NCBI GenBank assembly: GCA_933228675.1
Contig: OW121741.1
Coordinates: 78,153,387-78,217,386, forward strand
Source of the DNA: Stomorhina lunata
Lineage: Eukaryota; Arthropoda; Insecta; Diptera; Rhiniidae
Direction: 5' to 3'
DNA length: 64,000 nucleotides
In this document: one piece after another, positions 53,650 to 62,985 of the stretch
Layout of the letters: the number at the start of each line of letters is the position of its first letter
How positions within the stretch are numbered: position 1 is the first letter of the stretch
Made by a program: the position numbers and the translations under genes
The notes under the pieces: generated by a model
Told to the model about the DNA's origin: nothing
Databases searched by the model: none
What the model saw: only the letters and a program-made list of their open reading frames with translations

Positions 53650-54935
53650 TAAATAGTGCTCTAAATAAAATTTGTAGTTGGATTTTCTTAAATAAAAATC
53701 AAACCTTTCAATATAAAAACTCTACAAAATACGCAAATATAATGACATATTATACAAAATCATTTAGCATTAAAATGTTTACTTAGTACTCGGGTTTTGC
53801 AAAATTATCGACTTTTTTCGGAAACCCTCCCATTAAAGATTTTACAGTTGCTTCTGATACCTTTTTGGAGCATGTGTTCCACCTGCGCTTAAGATCGGAC
53901 ATGTTCTTGGAAATCTTTCCTGTGTTCTTCAATTCCTTTTTTACCAGAGCCCAATACCTTTCCACAGGCCGAAGTTCTGGACAGTTACATGGATTTGCCT
54001 CTCGTGGTACAAAAATGACATTATTCTTTGAGTACCACTCAAGTGCCTTTTTTCCATAATGGCATGATGCCAAATCGGGCCAAAAAAAATTAGTCACTCT
54101 GTGCTCTCTTAAAAAGGGTAACAACCGTTTTTGTAGGCACTCCTTTATATAAATTTCTGTGTTTATTGTGCCAGATGCCACAAATACTTTACTTCTTTTG
54201 CCACAACTGCAAATAGCTTGCCACACGAGAAACTTCTTAGGGAATTTTGTTTGTTTTTTTCTGCGAAACTCTTGCCGAACATTGCCCCGTTCATCAGCAA
54301 CATAAAAATCTTGACCAGGAAGTTGAGATAAGTCTGCCAGTACGTATGTTTCATCATCCATTTTTTTTATAAAATCAGACTTCAGTTTTTTCGCTCGTTT
54401 TTTTGCTTCTAAGTTCTTTATAGCATTGCGATTTGGAACCTTTTGGACTTTGTATGTCTTCAGTCCAGCATAAGCTTTGACTCTATGTGCAAAATTCGTA
54501 GAACATTTCACCGTACGAGCTGCTTTTCTTAAAGAAGTGCTAGGCGCTCTTCGAAAGAGTCGCTCGACTTCTTTTGCCTTACCAATATCTGTAGGACCTT
54601 TTTTCCTCCCTGATCCAGGTTTTCTTTCAATGCTCAGGTTTTCCTTATATCGTCTGATGGCATTAGAAACCGTTCGAGGGTCAACTTTCAAATATTTAGC
54701 TATTTTTTTAAAAGTCCATGACGGATTTTTTTGAAAAGTTTTAATTATATTTTCACGAACTTTTTTTTCGCAGTCCATTTTGATTGAAATAACTATTGAA
54801 AATTAATAATTTCTAAAATAATAGTATCTGACATATCTATAGAAACTAACTTGATCAAAAAATAAATTATTTCTTGCACTATGGATAAATTTTGTCTAAA
54901 ATAGTAAATGCATATTTTTTTTAGAACACTCTTTA
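53650..54935 (-). mobile_element. mariner-like transposon (ITmD37E type), 1,286 bp
   Basis: Terminal repeats TATAAATAGTGCTCTAAATA (left) and, inward from the right, TATAAAGAGTGTTCTAAAAA are bounded by TA. Size is typical of mariners. It holds one intact transposase frame. It sits between two direct copies of a ~135-210-bp piece of the host retrotransposon's RNase H region. Confidence 0.75.
53783..54778 (-). CDS. intact mariner-like DD37E transposase, 331 aa
   Basis: Cut-and-paste transposase. The uninterrupted frame starts MDCEKKVRENIIKTF and ends near FPKKVDNFAKPEY. Residues 20-45 form a helix-turn-helix (WTFKKIAKYLKVDPRTVSN). A GSGRKKG linker lies at 55-61, and a second DNA-binding helix pair at 78-100. 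Catalytic residues: DD at 141-142 (MDDETYV), D235 (FFWPDLASCH) and E273 (RPVERYW). Exactly 37 residues lie between D235 and E273, the DD37E spacing known from insect ITmD37E elements. Length matches the family (about 330-350). All three acidic residues are present and TIRs remain, so the copy could be active or recently active, unlike every other transposase here. Lys-rich stretches may serve nuclear import. Confidence 0.88.
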   Translation of the reverse strand: MDCEKKVRENIIKTFQKNPSWTFKKIAKYLKVDPRTVSNAIRRYKENLSIERKPGSGRKKGPTDIGKAKEVERLFRRAPSTSLRKAARTVKCSTNFAHRVKAYAGLKTYKVQKVPNRNAIKNLEAKKRAKKLKSDFIKKMDDETYVLADLSQLPGQDFYVADERGNVRQEFRRKKQTKFPKKFLVWQAICSCGKRSKVFVASGTINTEIYIKECLQKRLLPFLREHRVTNFFWPDLASCHYGKKALEWYSKNNVIFVPREANPCNCPELRPVERYWALVKKELKNTGKISKNMSDLKRRWNTCSKKVSEATVKSLMGGFPKKVDNFAKPEY

Positions 54936-56149
54936 TATACATATATATTGCTTTGATTGCTGCGTGACTATCTATGTAAATTGTGATATTGCATTTAAAT
55001 ATCGGCATCATAGATATCATACGAGCTGCTTTCAATACAGCAAATATCTCTGTATTTAATCTAAAACTACTATTTACTCACAAAAAATTCCACTACCAGT
55101 ACCTTGTTCCTTCTTTGAACCATCAGTGTAAATCTGTATACCCAGTGAATTGTGGTTTCTAACATTCCAGTTTTCTCTTGAAGGTATAACAGCCCTAATC
55201 TTCTTATCCTATACTATTTGAGGAGTCATGTAGTCTGTTACTACATCTCTGTATCCATAATTAATGATGAGAGTCCCTAAGTCTGACCTATGTTCTTAGT
55301 GCATATTCTTTAATATGTAGGTACAGTGGGTCCATATTTAAAATTCTACATAGAGCTTCTGTTGCAGTGGATCTCATTGCCCCTGAGATGCTAAGTGCAA
55401 CTACTCTGTTAACTCTTTCAACTAGGGAGGCATAACACTTGACGTTCATAATTGGCCACCAAACTAGAAAATAATGTGTTTAAGTCGTTCTAACGTTAGC
55501 TTGGTATATCCAATAAATCAGTCTCGGTCTTAATACCCAAGCTTTTCCTATAAGTTTTTGGCATGAATACATTGCTTTTTGATCTATTCTTTAAGATTTG
55601 ATAGCCATTTAAGTTTCTAATCAAATACTACACCTAGAAACTTCGCTTGTTTTGAAAGAGATAATACTTTTCCGTTAAGCTTTGGGGGTTCGAATGAAGG
55701 TATTATTTTCCTTGTAAATATTACTATTTCTGTTTTAGATGGATTAATTCCTTAACCACTTTGTTTGGACCAACTGATCTTTTGATTATTTTGGTTAGAG
55801 TGCCAGGGAATTTATCTCTAACGATTAATACTACATCGTCAGCATAAGCCACGACTCCGACTCCAAGGGCATTTAATTGCACTATTTAGTATATCATTTA
55901 ATACAAGTATTCATAGTGTAGGTGAAATAATTCCCCCTTGGGGCGTACCTCTAGTAGCCAGTGCATATAGAACTAATCCTCCCAGCTCTGACTGTATATA
56001 TCCAAAGAACGGAGATCAGATGAAGTGAGGTAACTTTTACACCATTTTAGAAGACGGATGCACTTGAATACTTCGCGATTTGTCTAACGGACATCATATT
56101 AAATTCTCATGCCCAGAAAATCAGATTTCTCAACATTTTCTTTTGTTAT

Positions 56150-57960
56150 CCATTGGAGCATAGGGCCTCAACCATCCTTTTTATCGAACTCTATTGCGAG
56201 ACGTTAGGCATGCATCATTCCATGAATAATATGCTGCTTGCAACTCAATTGACATTCTCCACGTTCTAGCAGGTGCACCAATACGATGGCCGCTTCCTTC
56301 CGAAGTGCTTATCGAGCAATGTTGGTATTTGGCCTTTGAAGTGTGTGGCCTATCCACTGCCATTTTCGTTGATATACCTCTTTAGAAGAAGGGCTTTGGT
56401 TGGTAGAGTTTAGTAGATCTTCATTTCTTATGCGATTCGGCCACCATATATTAAGGATTTGCCACAAGCATTTGTTTGCAAAGGTTTGTAGGCGCTTATC
56501 GATGATATTTGTGCGTTTCCAAGTTTCGCAGACGTAATACAAGATGGACTTGACATTTGAGTTATATATTTGTAGCTTAGTTATTGTTGATATTTGCCGA
56601 TATTTCCAGATAGCAAATTTTGCCTCGTCGGCGCCACCTTTTGTAGATACCAAACTATCAAGATATTTAAAGTTACCACCTACACATTCTATAACCTCGT
56701 TATCAACATTGTATTGTGTCGTCGGGTTTGCGCCATAGCCTCCAGGGGGGTTACTGCGTATCTCGATTCGAAAGAAAAACTGTTCGAATTTGTATGCTTA
56801 AAGCATTGTGTTTCGAAAATATTTTCTTTCGAATCGAAATACGCAGTAACCCTCCAGACATAATCTTGTCATGGAAATATTGATTTCCAGCCCAGCTGCC
56901 CGAGATTGAACAGTAATAGCGGTAGTGTTTTTTTGAAGGTGACCTGAGCTTTGGCTTAGAAGACATACATACGTCATCAGCGTATTTCAAGTCCTCGAGT
57001 TGTTTAAAGGGTGTCCATTGGATATCACGTCTACCATTCAGTGCCGTGCGCAATATATTGTCGGTGCCAAGGATGAAAAGTATAGGTGACAAGATTCATC
57101 CTTGCCTTGCTCCAGTAGTAACTTCAAACGAATTAGACAATTTACCTTTATGTAGAACCCTACATTTTAAGTCCACCTACATTGCCAGAATTAAGTTCAG
57201 AATTTTCGTTGGCATGTTACTGTTTTCCAAAATTCTCCATAAATAGCTCCTATTGACACTGTCGAAGGCATTCATAAAGTCGATTAACGCTAGGTAAATG
57301 GGTGTGCGGAATTCATTACATTGCTCCAGTACTATTCTTACTGTGTTGTTCAGATCAACACAAGATCTATTATCTCGGAACCCAAACTGATTTTCGCGAA
57401 GTGTTTCAGAAACTGCGTCAGACGTTCTATTCAAAATTACTCGACTTAGTATTTGGCTCGGTATTGGAGGAAGTGTTATACCCCTTTAGTTATTGCAGTA
57501 TTTTTTAGTCACCCTTGTTTGATATTTTGACTAGTATACCTTTATTTCAGGAGGTTGGTAGTGCTTCTTCTTCTCATATTTTACTCACAAATGGGTGCCA
57601 CGGTCTCGCCGATCTCTGCTGAGATATCGTTATTGCCCGGGGCCTTGTTGCGCTAAGGCTTTTAATTGCATTCTTGTATTGTTGGTGGGCCAATAGGATT
57701 GTTTAATGTTGACTGGAAGTTTTCCATCCATCGTATTAACTGTTCATCCGGGGTTGTGAAAAGTGTACCACTACTACACAGGATGGAACTGTTGGTGTAG
57801 TTAGGTTTGCCACACAACGTCCTTGATATATTGTATAAAGTCGCCTTAACTTGCAGCTGACTCAGCTTGGCTCTCTAGTTTATCCACCCACCTTCTCTTG
57901 TCCCTCCTTGCAGAACTTTTTATTCCATTGGATAGGTCATGGTATGTTGTACTAAGCACC
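56150..57960 (-). pseudogene. dead RTE-like non-LTR retrotransposon, minus strand
   Basis: Same family as 12795-15490. Leftward reading gives NRTSDAVSETLRENQFGFRD, TPIYLALIDFMNAFDSVN, SPILFILGTDNILRTALN, LKYADDV (catalytic box intact), TKLQIYNSNVKSILYYVCE, QRKWQWIGHTLQRP and GHRIGAPARTWRMS. It includes a palindromic insertion around 56755-56850 (CGAATCGAAA / TTTCGATTCG-like). Frames are broken. Comparing it with the plus-strand copy would allow a family consensus. The endonuclease domain is missing. Confidence 0.8.
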
Positions 57961-57989
57961 CCAACATCCACGTTTACATTTAAAATTGT

Positions 57990-59200
57990 ATTTTTTTATA
58001 ATCATTCATGTTATGTCTCATAGCGCCAATATCTAAAAGCCTTGGTCTATGATACAAATGAATATGAATGGCAAATGTTACTATCGTCTTCAAAAGAGTA
58101 GTTAGGATTGGAAGTTTGACGTGGAAGGTCATTTATAAAGAATTAGTCTTAAACTCGTTTGATGAGATTCCATCTTACTCGGAGGCTCGATATAAATCTA
58201 GACCAAAAGCAATCGGTTTTGATAGTAGTTCTCCGTGCCACACTCTACCAAATGCCTTGGAAATATCCAGAGCCACAACTTTACTTTCGCCAAAGCTGTG
58301 GATTGATTGACACCATTTTTCCTATAGGAAGACTAGCAGATCTACCGTAGAGCGTCTCCTACAAAATCCATACTGGCGGTAGCTTAGTACGTTATTCGAT
58401 TCTAGATATTTAACAAGATGGTGGTTCACCATACTCTTCAGAACATAGGAGAGTGCTGAACATATTGATATTGGACAGTAATTTTTGGGGTCACCCTTTT
58501 TAAGAATTAGCGTAACATTAGCAACCTTCCAGCAACAAGGAAACTTACCGGCATGGTACAAGTTGCTGAACAGTTTAGCTAACAGACGCGCAAGCGTCAA
58601 ACAGATCTGCTTCAACACCAGCGCTGGAATACCATCTGGCCCTGGAGATTTGTTTATGTTGAGATCCCCTAAAACCCGTATTACTGAGCAGGCGCAAATG
58701 TCTTTGGCATAGTTACAGATACTCTTTCAAGCTCGGGTAGAGGTTGAATACTTTCCCACAAGCGAGAATTCCTTGCAAATAATTCAGCAAAGGCACTGTT
58801 GTCAAGAAAACAAAGTTTCCAGTTAAAATGCCTATAAAACCTTTTTCGTATAAGAAAGTTAAACGTTTCAAGGCTGTTTGTAAAACATTACGAAATGCGG
58901 ACAACGAAAAAGAGGCGGAAATGCTTACTGATCGGAATTTCCAAGAGGTGGGAGGGTCAAGGTTCTTGCTTGACTTCATACTTGTCAGGGTGTGAAGTTA
59001 GAAAAAGGCCAAGGGTGTTCTGTTGTTGCCCTTCAACACATGGAATATGTGTTAGTTCATTCACCAGTTGCGCTAGGTAATTATGCGCTTCGAATAGCTC
59101 AACATATTGGCCTTTAGAAGTCGTGTCGTTAATAATATGTCCTACTGTCAACAGATGGCGCAACTTTATTGTTCTAAAAATAGACATAGAGTGCAATTAC
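57990..59200 (-). pseudogene. jockey/CR1-like non-LTR retrotransposon, endonuclease end to RT
   Basis: Leftward: endonuclease C-terminal part (ELFEAHNYLAQLVNELTHIP, CVEGQQQNTLGLFLTSHPDK; 59190-58960), a linker (58979-58713), and RT entry (LFSNLYHAGKFPCCWKVANV, LILKKGDPKNYCPISICSAL, YRQYGFCRRRSTVDLLVFL; 58618-58322). Then come palm fragments related to KAFDIVWHKELPSKL and a tail matching 5870-5945 in reverse. Broken frames. It complements the plus-strand fragment at 5585-6860, which has the C-terminal half, so together they outline one family. Confidence 0.8.
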
Positions 59201-59416
59201 TGTGTTAAATAATATAAAGCTTTAACTCTCCATTACACAACCTTTCTACTCTTTTTTATCCCCTTTCCAAAGAAGATAACTCATTTCGTATGCAATTGTA
59301 TAGGTAACATTTTCCTGAGTCTTATCTTAAAAAAAAGTAAAAATTGGTCCTGACATGCAAAACTGTTTCTGTAAATTTACTATAAATTGAAAAAAAAAGG
59401 TTTATTTCATATCGTA
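59201..59416. other. AT-rich DNA, no gene recognised
   Basis: Short gap between the retrotransposon and the GC-rich-tipped MITE. Nothing is seen. Confidence 0.4.
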
Positions 59417-59682
59417 AAGGTAGAAGGCCAATGCACGCGGCAAGCGGCTGCGGGCGGCAATCAGCTGGTTTTTGATTTGTCAAATTTGAAGCGGCAATGG
59501 AAAAAAGTAGAAATTTGTTCTACTTTTCCGCGCGGCAGATTTTTTCAATGCTGCCAGATTTAGTTATATCCTACTGAAATATATTTTTATATGAATATTT
59601 TTCTAAACAAACGCACATTTTATACACTGGCAATACTACGACCGCCCGCAGCCGCATGCCGCGTGTATTGGCCTTGTACCTT
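59417..59682. mobile_element. 266-bp MITE with 41-bp GC-rich inverted repeats
   Basis: The left tip reads AAGGTAGAAGGCCAATGCAC then GCGGCAAGCGGCTGCGGGCGG. The right tip, inward, is AAGGTACAAGGCCAATACAC then GCGGCATGCGGCTGCGGGCGG. That is 41 bp with three mismatches. The tips are over 65 percent GC in a region under 30 percent GC. It is non-coding. The target duplication is not clear. Confidence 0.8.
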
Positions 59683-59907
59683 AATAGTAAGTCCCGTTTC
59701 ACACGAATCAGGTTTATTTAAAAAGGTTTTCATATTATTTTCCTTAAATTTCATACAAATTTTCAAAATTTTAATAGTACGGTCAGGTTTGCTCAATTTT
59801 AATTCTGTCAGTTTTTTCTTATACAAACTCAAGACTTAATAAGCCAAACCTGACTAATGTAAAAGTAGAATAATAGCACTGCTCTGCAGCCAAATCCTCC
59901 TTTTAAT

Positions 59908-60567
59908 AAAACTATGTGGACTACATGAATTTTGATGCGCTAAACTCAGATCCGTTGTCGGTTTTTTTCCATCAGATCTGGATTTTTTTATGGGCGTGGC
60001 AAATTTGTCCCCTTAAATTAGTCAGATACGGAGACGTATTTTGTCCTAACTCGAGAACGACTCATCCGATTTTCAAAATTAAAACACTTGAAGATGTATA
60101 ACGAAATTGCATTTATTTTAGTCTAATATAATTTGTCTGTATCTCTGATCGTTTTGGAGTTATTAAGAAGTTAATGGAGAAACATTTTTTTTTCGTGCGA
60201 AATTCGTAATTTTTCAAGTTAAAAATGTAATTAAAAAAAAGATAAAGTAAAATTTTAACATTTTAAACATTTTTCTGAGAGCTACATATCTTAAGAATAA
60301 AATAAGCTATAAACCATAAAAATCGGTTTAAAAATGTACCCAATATATTTTATAAAAAATACCGTTGTATTTTAGCTTCATTACCTAATGAAATCTTATG
60401 GTCATATGTAAGGTTGGTTGCATTGCAATATTGGGTACCTGCGGTAAATTGGTAATAAAATTCACATTTTTAAACTACATTCACATTTAAAATCCAGATC
60501 TCATGGAGAAAAACCGAAAACGGATTTGAGTTTAGCGCATCAAGATCCATATAGTCCGCATAGTTTT
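59908..60567. mobile_element. 660-bp element with ~80-bp inverted repeats
   Basis: The left end AAAACTATGTGGACTACATG, with GATGCGCTAAACTCAGATCC and CATCAGATCTGGATTTT, pairs with the right end, read inward: AAAACTATGCGGACTATATG, GATGCGCTAAACTCAAATCC, CATGAGATCTGGATTTT. The interior is AT-rich and non-coding. A piggyBac-like MITE begins five bases after its right end. Confidence 0.75.
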
Positions 60568-60572
60568 GTTAA

Positions 60573-60910
60573 CACGTTCACGCCGGCACTGCAATTCATG
60601 TTTCGCGCCCATAGGCGGTTGCGCTGAAAGCTTTTTGTTCCTTCGGACGGGGCCGAACTAAATGTTTCAACGAAAGATTATCGCACGGAAAAACGGTCTC
60701 CATGGGTCTGTTTTTTTTTCGATGCTATTGTGGTTATGTTATTGGTTATGTTATTTGGTGATGCACACTGATTGGTAGTACAATCATATGCGAGCCACCG
60801 GTGGTACGCGCCGCCCGATGAGACAATTCTGTGCGAGCCACCGGTGGTACGCGCCGCCCGATCTGGCATACTTGTCCGAGCCACCGGTGGTATACGCCGG
60901 CGTGAACGTG
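60573..60910. mobile_element. 338-bp piggyBac-like MITE with perfect 15-bp TIRs and TTAA duplication
   Basis: TTAA (60569-60572), then CACGTTCACGCCGGC; at the other end GCCGGCGTGAACGTG, then TTAA (60911-60914). The TIRs are perfect. The right half holds three direct copies (60791, 60834, 60878) of a ~43-bp GC-rich unit containing the palindrome CCACCGGTGG and GTACGCGCCGCCCGAT. It is non-coding. The TTAA duplication and perfect ends suggest recent movement, by a piggyBac-type transposase that is not in this window. Confidence 0.85.
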
Positions 60911-61518
60911 TTAAAAGGAAATACAAAAAATAATTTTTTGCAGAGAACTGTAGTCGGATATGGAAGCAATTTTAAATTATTTTAGAAGCCATTTTAAATT
61001 ACACACTGATACATTTTGAGGAAAAAGAAATACATTTTTAAGGAAACCTATATCAAACGATAGGCCTTATTGAGTGTATCAGTTTGTCATTTTTAGAAAT
61101 TTCGATATACCCTCAAAATCGAAAGTTATCGATAAAAAACGATTTTTTGGTCTTCTCGAACAAAAATAGGCCTAGCTAAGTCATTTGTTTATCGATTTGA
61201 AATTTTAACACGGTTTGAGACAGACAAGACATCAGGCTTTCTTCTTGTTTAAAAAGATTTTTTATTTAATCAAATGATCACAAAAATATTTTCAAACAAA
61301 TTTAAATTTTTATTTTTTTTTTCGATTTTTTCACATTGGGACGCCGTTTTCCGCAGTATTTTGTTAGGAATGCCAAACTTTTTTATATTTACTTGAAAAG
61401 TGCATTAAATATTTTGTGAACCTAGATTATTTAAATTTAAATTAACAGCGAATTAAAAAAATATAAGTTTTTTTTGTAAAAGGGCCAGTTTAATTAACAT
61501 ACTTTACACGTATAAGTA

Positions 61519-62608
61519 TCGGGTGTTTTTTATTGAGGTATAGAACTTTAAGTTGGCATCACTTTTTTAACTGGCGGCCATTTTGTCAGCTGTCAAGTGA
61601 TTAATATTTAGTTTGGTTTGCCATTTCATCATGAACAGGTTGACAAAAGAACAACGCTTGCAAATCGTGCAAATTTATTTCGAAAATAATGGTTCAGTTC
61701 GCGAAGTTTACCGCAAGCTCCGTCCATTTTATGGTCGACATAATCGTCCATCAGAGCAATTAATTCGGTTAACCATGGATCGTTTTCGCACTACGTTTAC
61801 TCTATGTGATAATACGCATCCGCAGCGACGTCGAACAGTGCGCACCGAAGAAACAATTGCCGCTGTAGAGCAAAGTGTTGAAGAGGACCCGAATGAATCG
61901 ATTCGCCACCGTGCACAGCAATTGGAGCTTTGTCCATCAACTTTATGGAAGATTTTGCGCAAAGGTCTTGGCTTGCGACCTTACAAGATTCAGCTTGTGC
62001 AAGAATTAAAGCCGCGAGACCATGCAATGCGTCGTGATTTTGGTGTATGGGCCGAAAATGAGATTGATCTCGATGCTGATTTTCATCGCAAAATTTTGTT
62101 CAGTAATGAGGCTCATTTTTGGTTGAATGGCTACGTCATCAAGCAAAATTGCCGCATTTGGAGTGAAGAGAATCCACATGAGACCCTTGAGACGCCATTA
62201 CATCCACAAAAACTGACTGTTTGGTGTGATCTATGGGCTGGTGGAGTCATTGGGCCATACTTCTGACACCACTGGATTATTTTATTTGGGGATATGTGAA
62301 GTCGCTCGTCTACGCCAACAAACCAGAAACGTTAGGGGACTTTTAAGCCAACATTCGTGGCGTTATTGCCAACATTCGTGGCGTTATTGCCAACATACGG
62401 CCCCATATGCTCGAAAAAGTAGTGGAAAATTGGACCTGTAGAATTGGCTTTATTCGAGCCAGCCGCGGCGGCCACATGCCCGAAATCATATTTAAACATT
62501 AATGGCATAAAATTATCCTTCCAATAAAGCCAAATTGATGGACATTATAACTAGTTTCTTGTGTTTTATTTCAATTCGAAGTTCTATACCTCTAAAAAAA
62601 ACACCCAT
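61519..62608 (+). mobile_element. internally deleted mariner-type element, 1,090 bp
   Basis: The tips are TCGGGTGTTTTTTATTGAGG on the left and, inward, ATGGGTGTTTTTTTTAGAGG on the right, continuing TATAGAACTT in both. TA lies outside each end (61517-61518, 62609-62610). The element carries the damaged transposase described next. It is nested in the long-TIR element. Confidence 0.8.
61631..62266 (+). pseudogene. mariner-type (maT/rosa-like) transposase, deleted in the catalytic core
   Basis: Open for 212 codons from MNRLTKEQRLQIVQIYFENN. It has a first helix-turn-helix (GSVREVYRKLRPFYGRHNRP), a QRRRTVRT hook and a second helix-turn-helix (SIRHRAQQLELCPSTLWKIL). The first catalytic site reads FSNEAHFWLNGYV, with Asn in place of the usual Asp. 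After GGVIGPYF an internal deletion removes about 100 residues including the second Asp (QQDGATCHTA in the neighbour family copy at 16700-16860). The frame shifts into LTPLDYFIWGYVKSLVYANK, the third catalytic block. A 23-bp direct repeat (near 62349 and 62372) lies in the remnant tail. It cannot be active. Confidence 0.8.
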
Positions 62609-62670
62609 TACTTATATTTATACGCACTTATGAATGAAGTTAAAAAAGGATAGAAACAAAGAAGTACGAC

Positions 62671-62985
62671 ATGATGTCCAAGCTCTATTTATGCCTCTAT
62701 TATATTCAGGTGGTAAATGAATTCCTTGAATCTTATGCTGAAATGGAATGCCGGATGTCAATAAAAATTCATTTCCTGCACGCCCATTTGGATTTTTTTC
62801 CAGAAAATCTTGGAAAACTCAGTGATGAGCAAGGTGAAAGATTCCACCAAGAAATTTTAACTATTGAAAAACGCTACCAGGAGAAAAGCTCAATAAAAAT
62901 GCTAGCAAATTACTGCTGGTCACTCAAACGTGAAACGAGTGACAGTGTATATAGCCGTAAAAGACAAAAGAAGCATTTTTAGTTA
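62671..62985 (+). pseudogene. C-terminal fragment of a repeat-associated arthropod ORF
   Basis: A 103-codon frame with MECRMSIKIHFLHAHLDFFP, ENLGKLSDEQGERFHQEIL, IEKRYQ and ANYCWSLKRETSD. I recognise this block (HFLHSHLDFFPxNLG... DEQGERFHQD... MxADYCWxLKR) as the C-terminus of a multicopy protein widely annotated as uncharacterised in arthropod genomes. I believe it is transposon-derived but cannot name the superfamily. The N-terminal part is missing or lies in the interior replaced by the mariner. It sits within inverted repeats, which supports a DNA-transposon origin. The next kilobase (62990-63880) is non-coding. Confidence 0.55.

Larger units (their letters stand above)
51940..56070 (-). 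mobile_element. LOA/R1-like non-LTR retrotransposon with three nested insertions
   Basis: Reading leftwards: RT (ATRGTPQGGIISPT near 55960-55920), RNase H (YTDGSKKEQGTGSG near 55130; IYIDSHAAIKAI near 54960), an LGIEKANELARTEADLNG segment (53130-53070), and the C-terminal knuckle ILTGHNNLWYFLKKVRL then DDMCRWCNKEEE...YQFLCQ (52870-52740). The 3' tail ends in TCTAATCTAATCT near 51940. It is broken by many stops and by a MITE (52204-52740), a tRNA-like SINE (about 53215) and a mariner (53650-54935). The family function is target-primed reverse transcription; this copy is dead. Confidence 0.75.
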
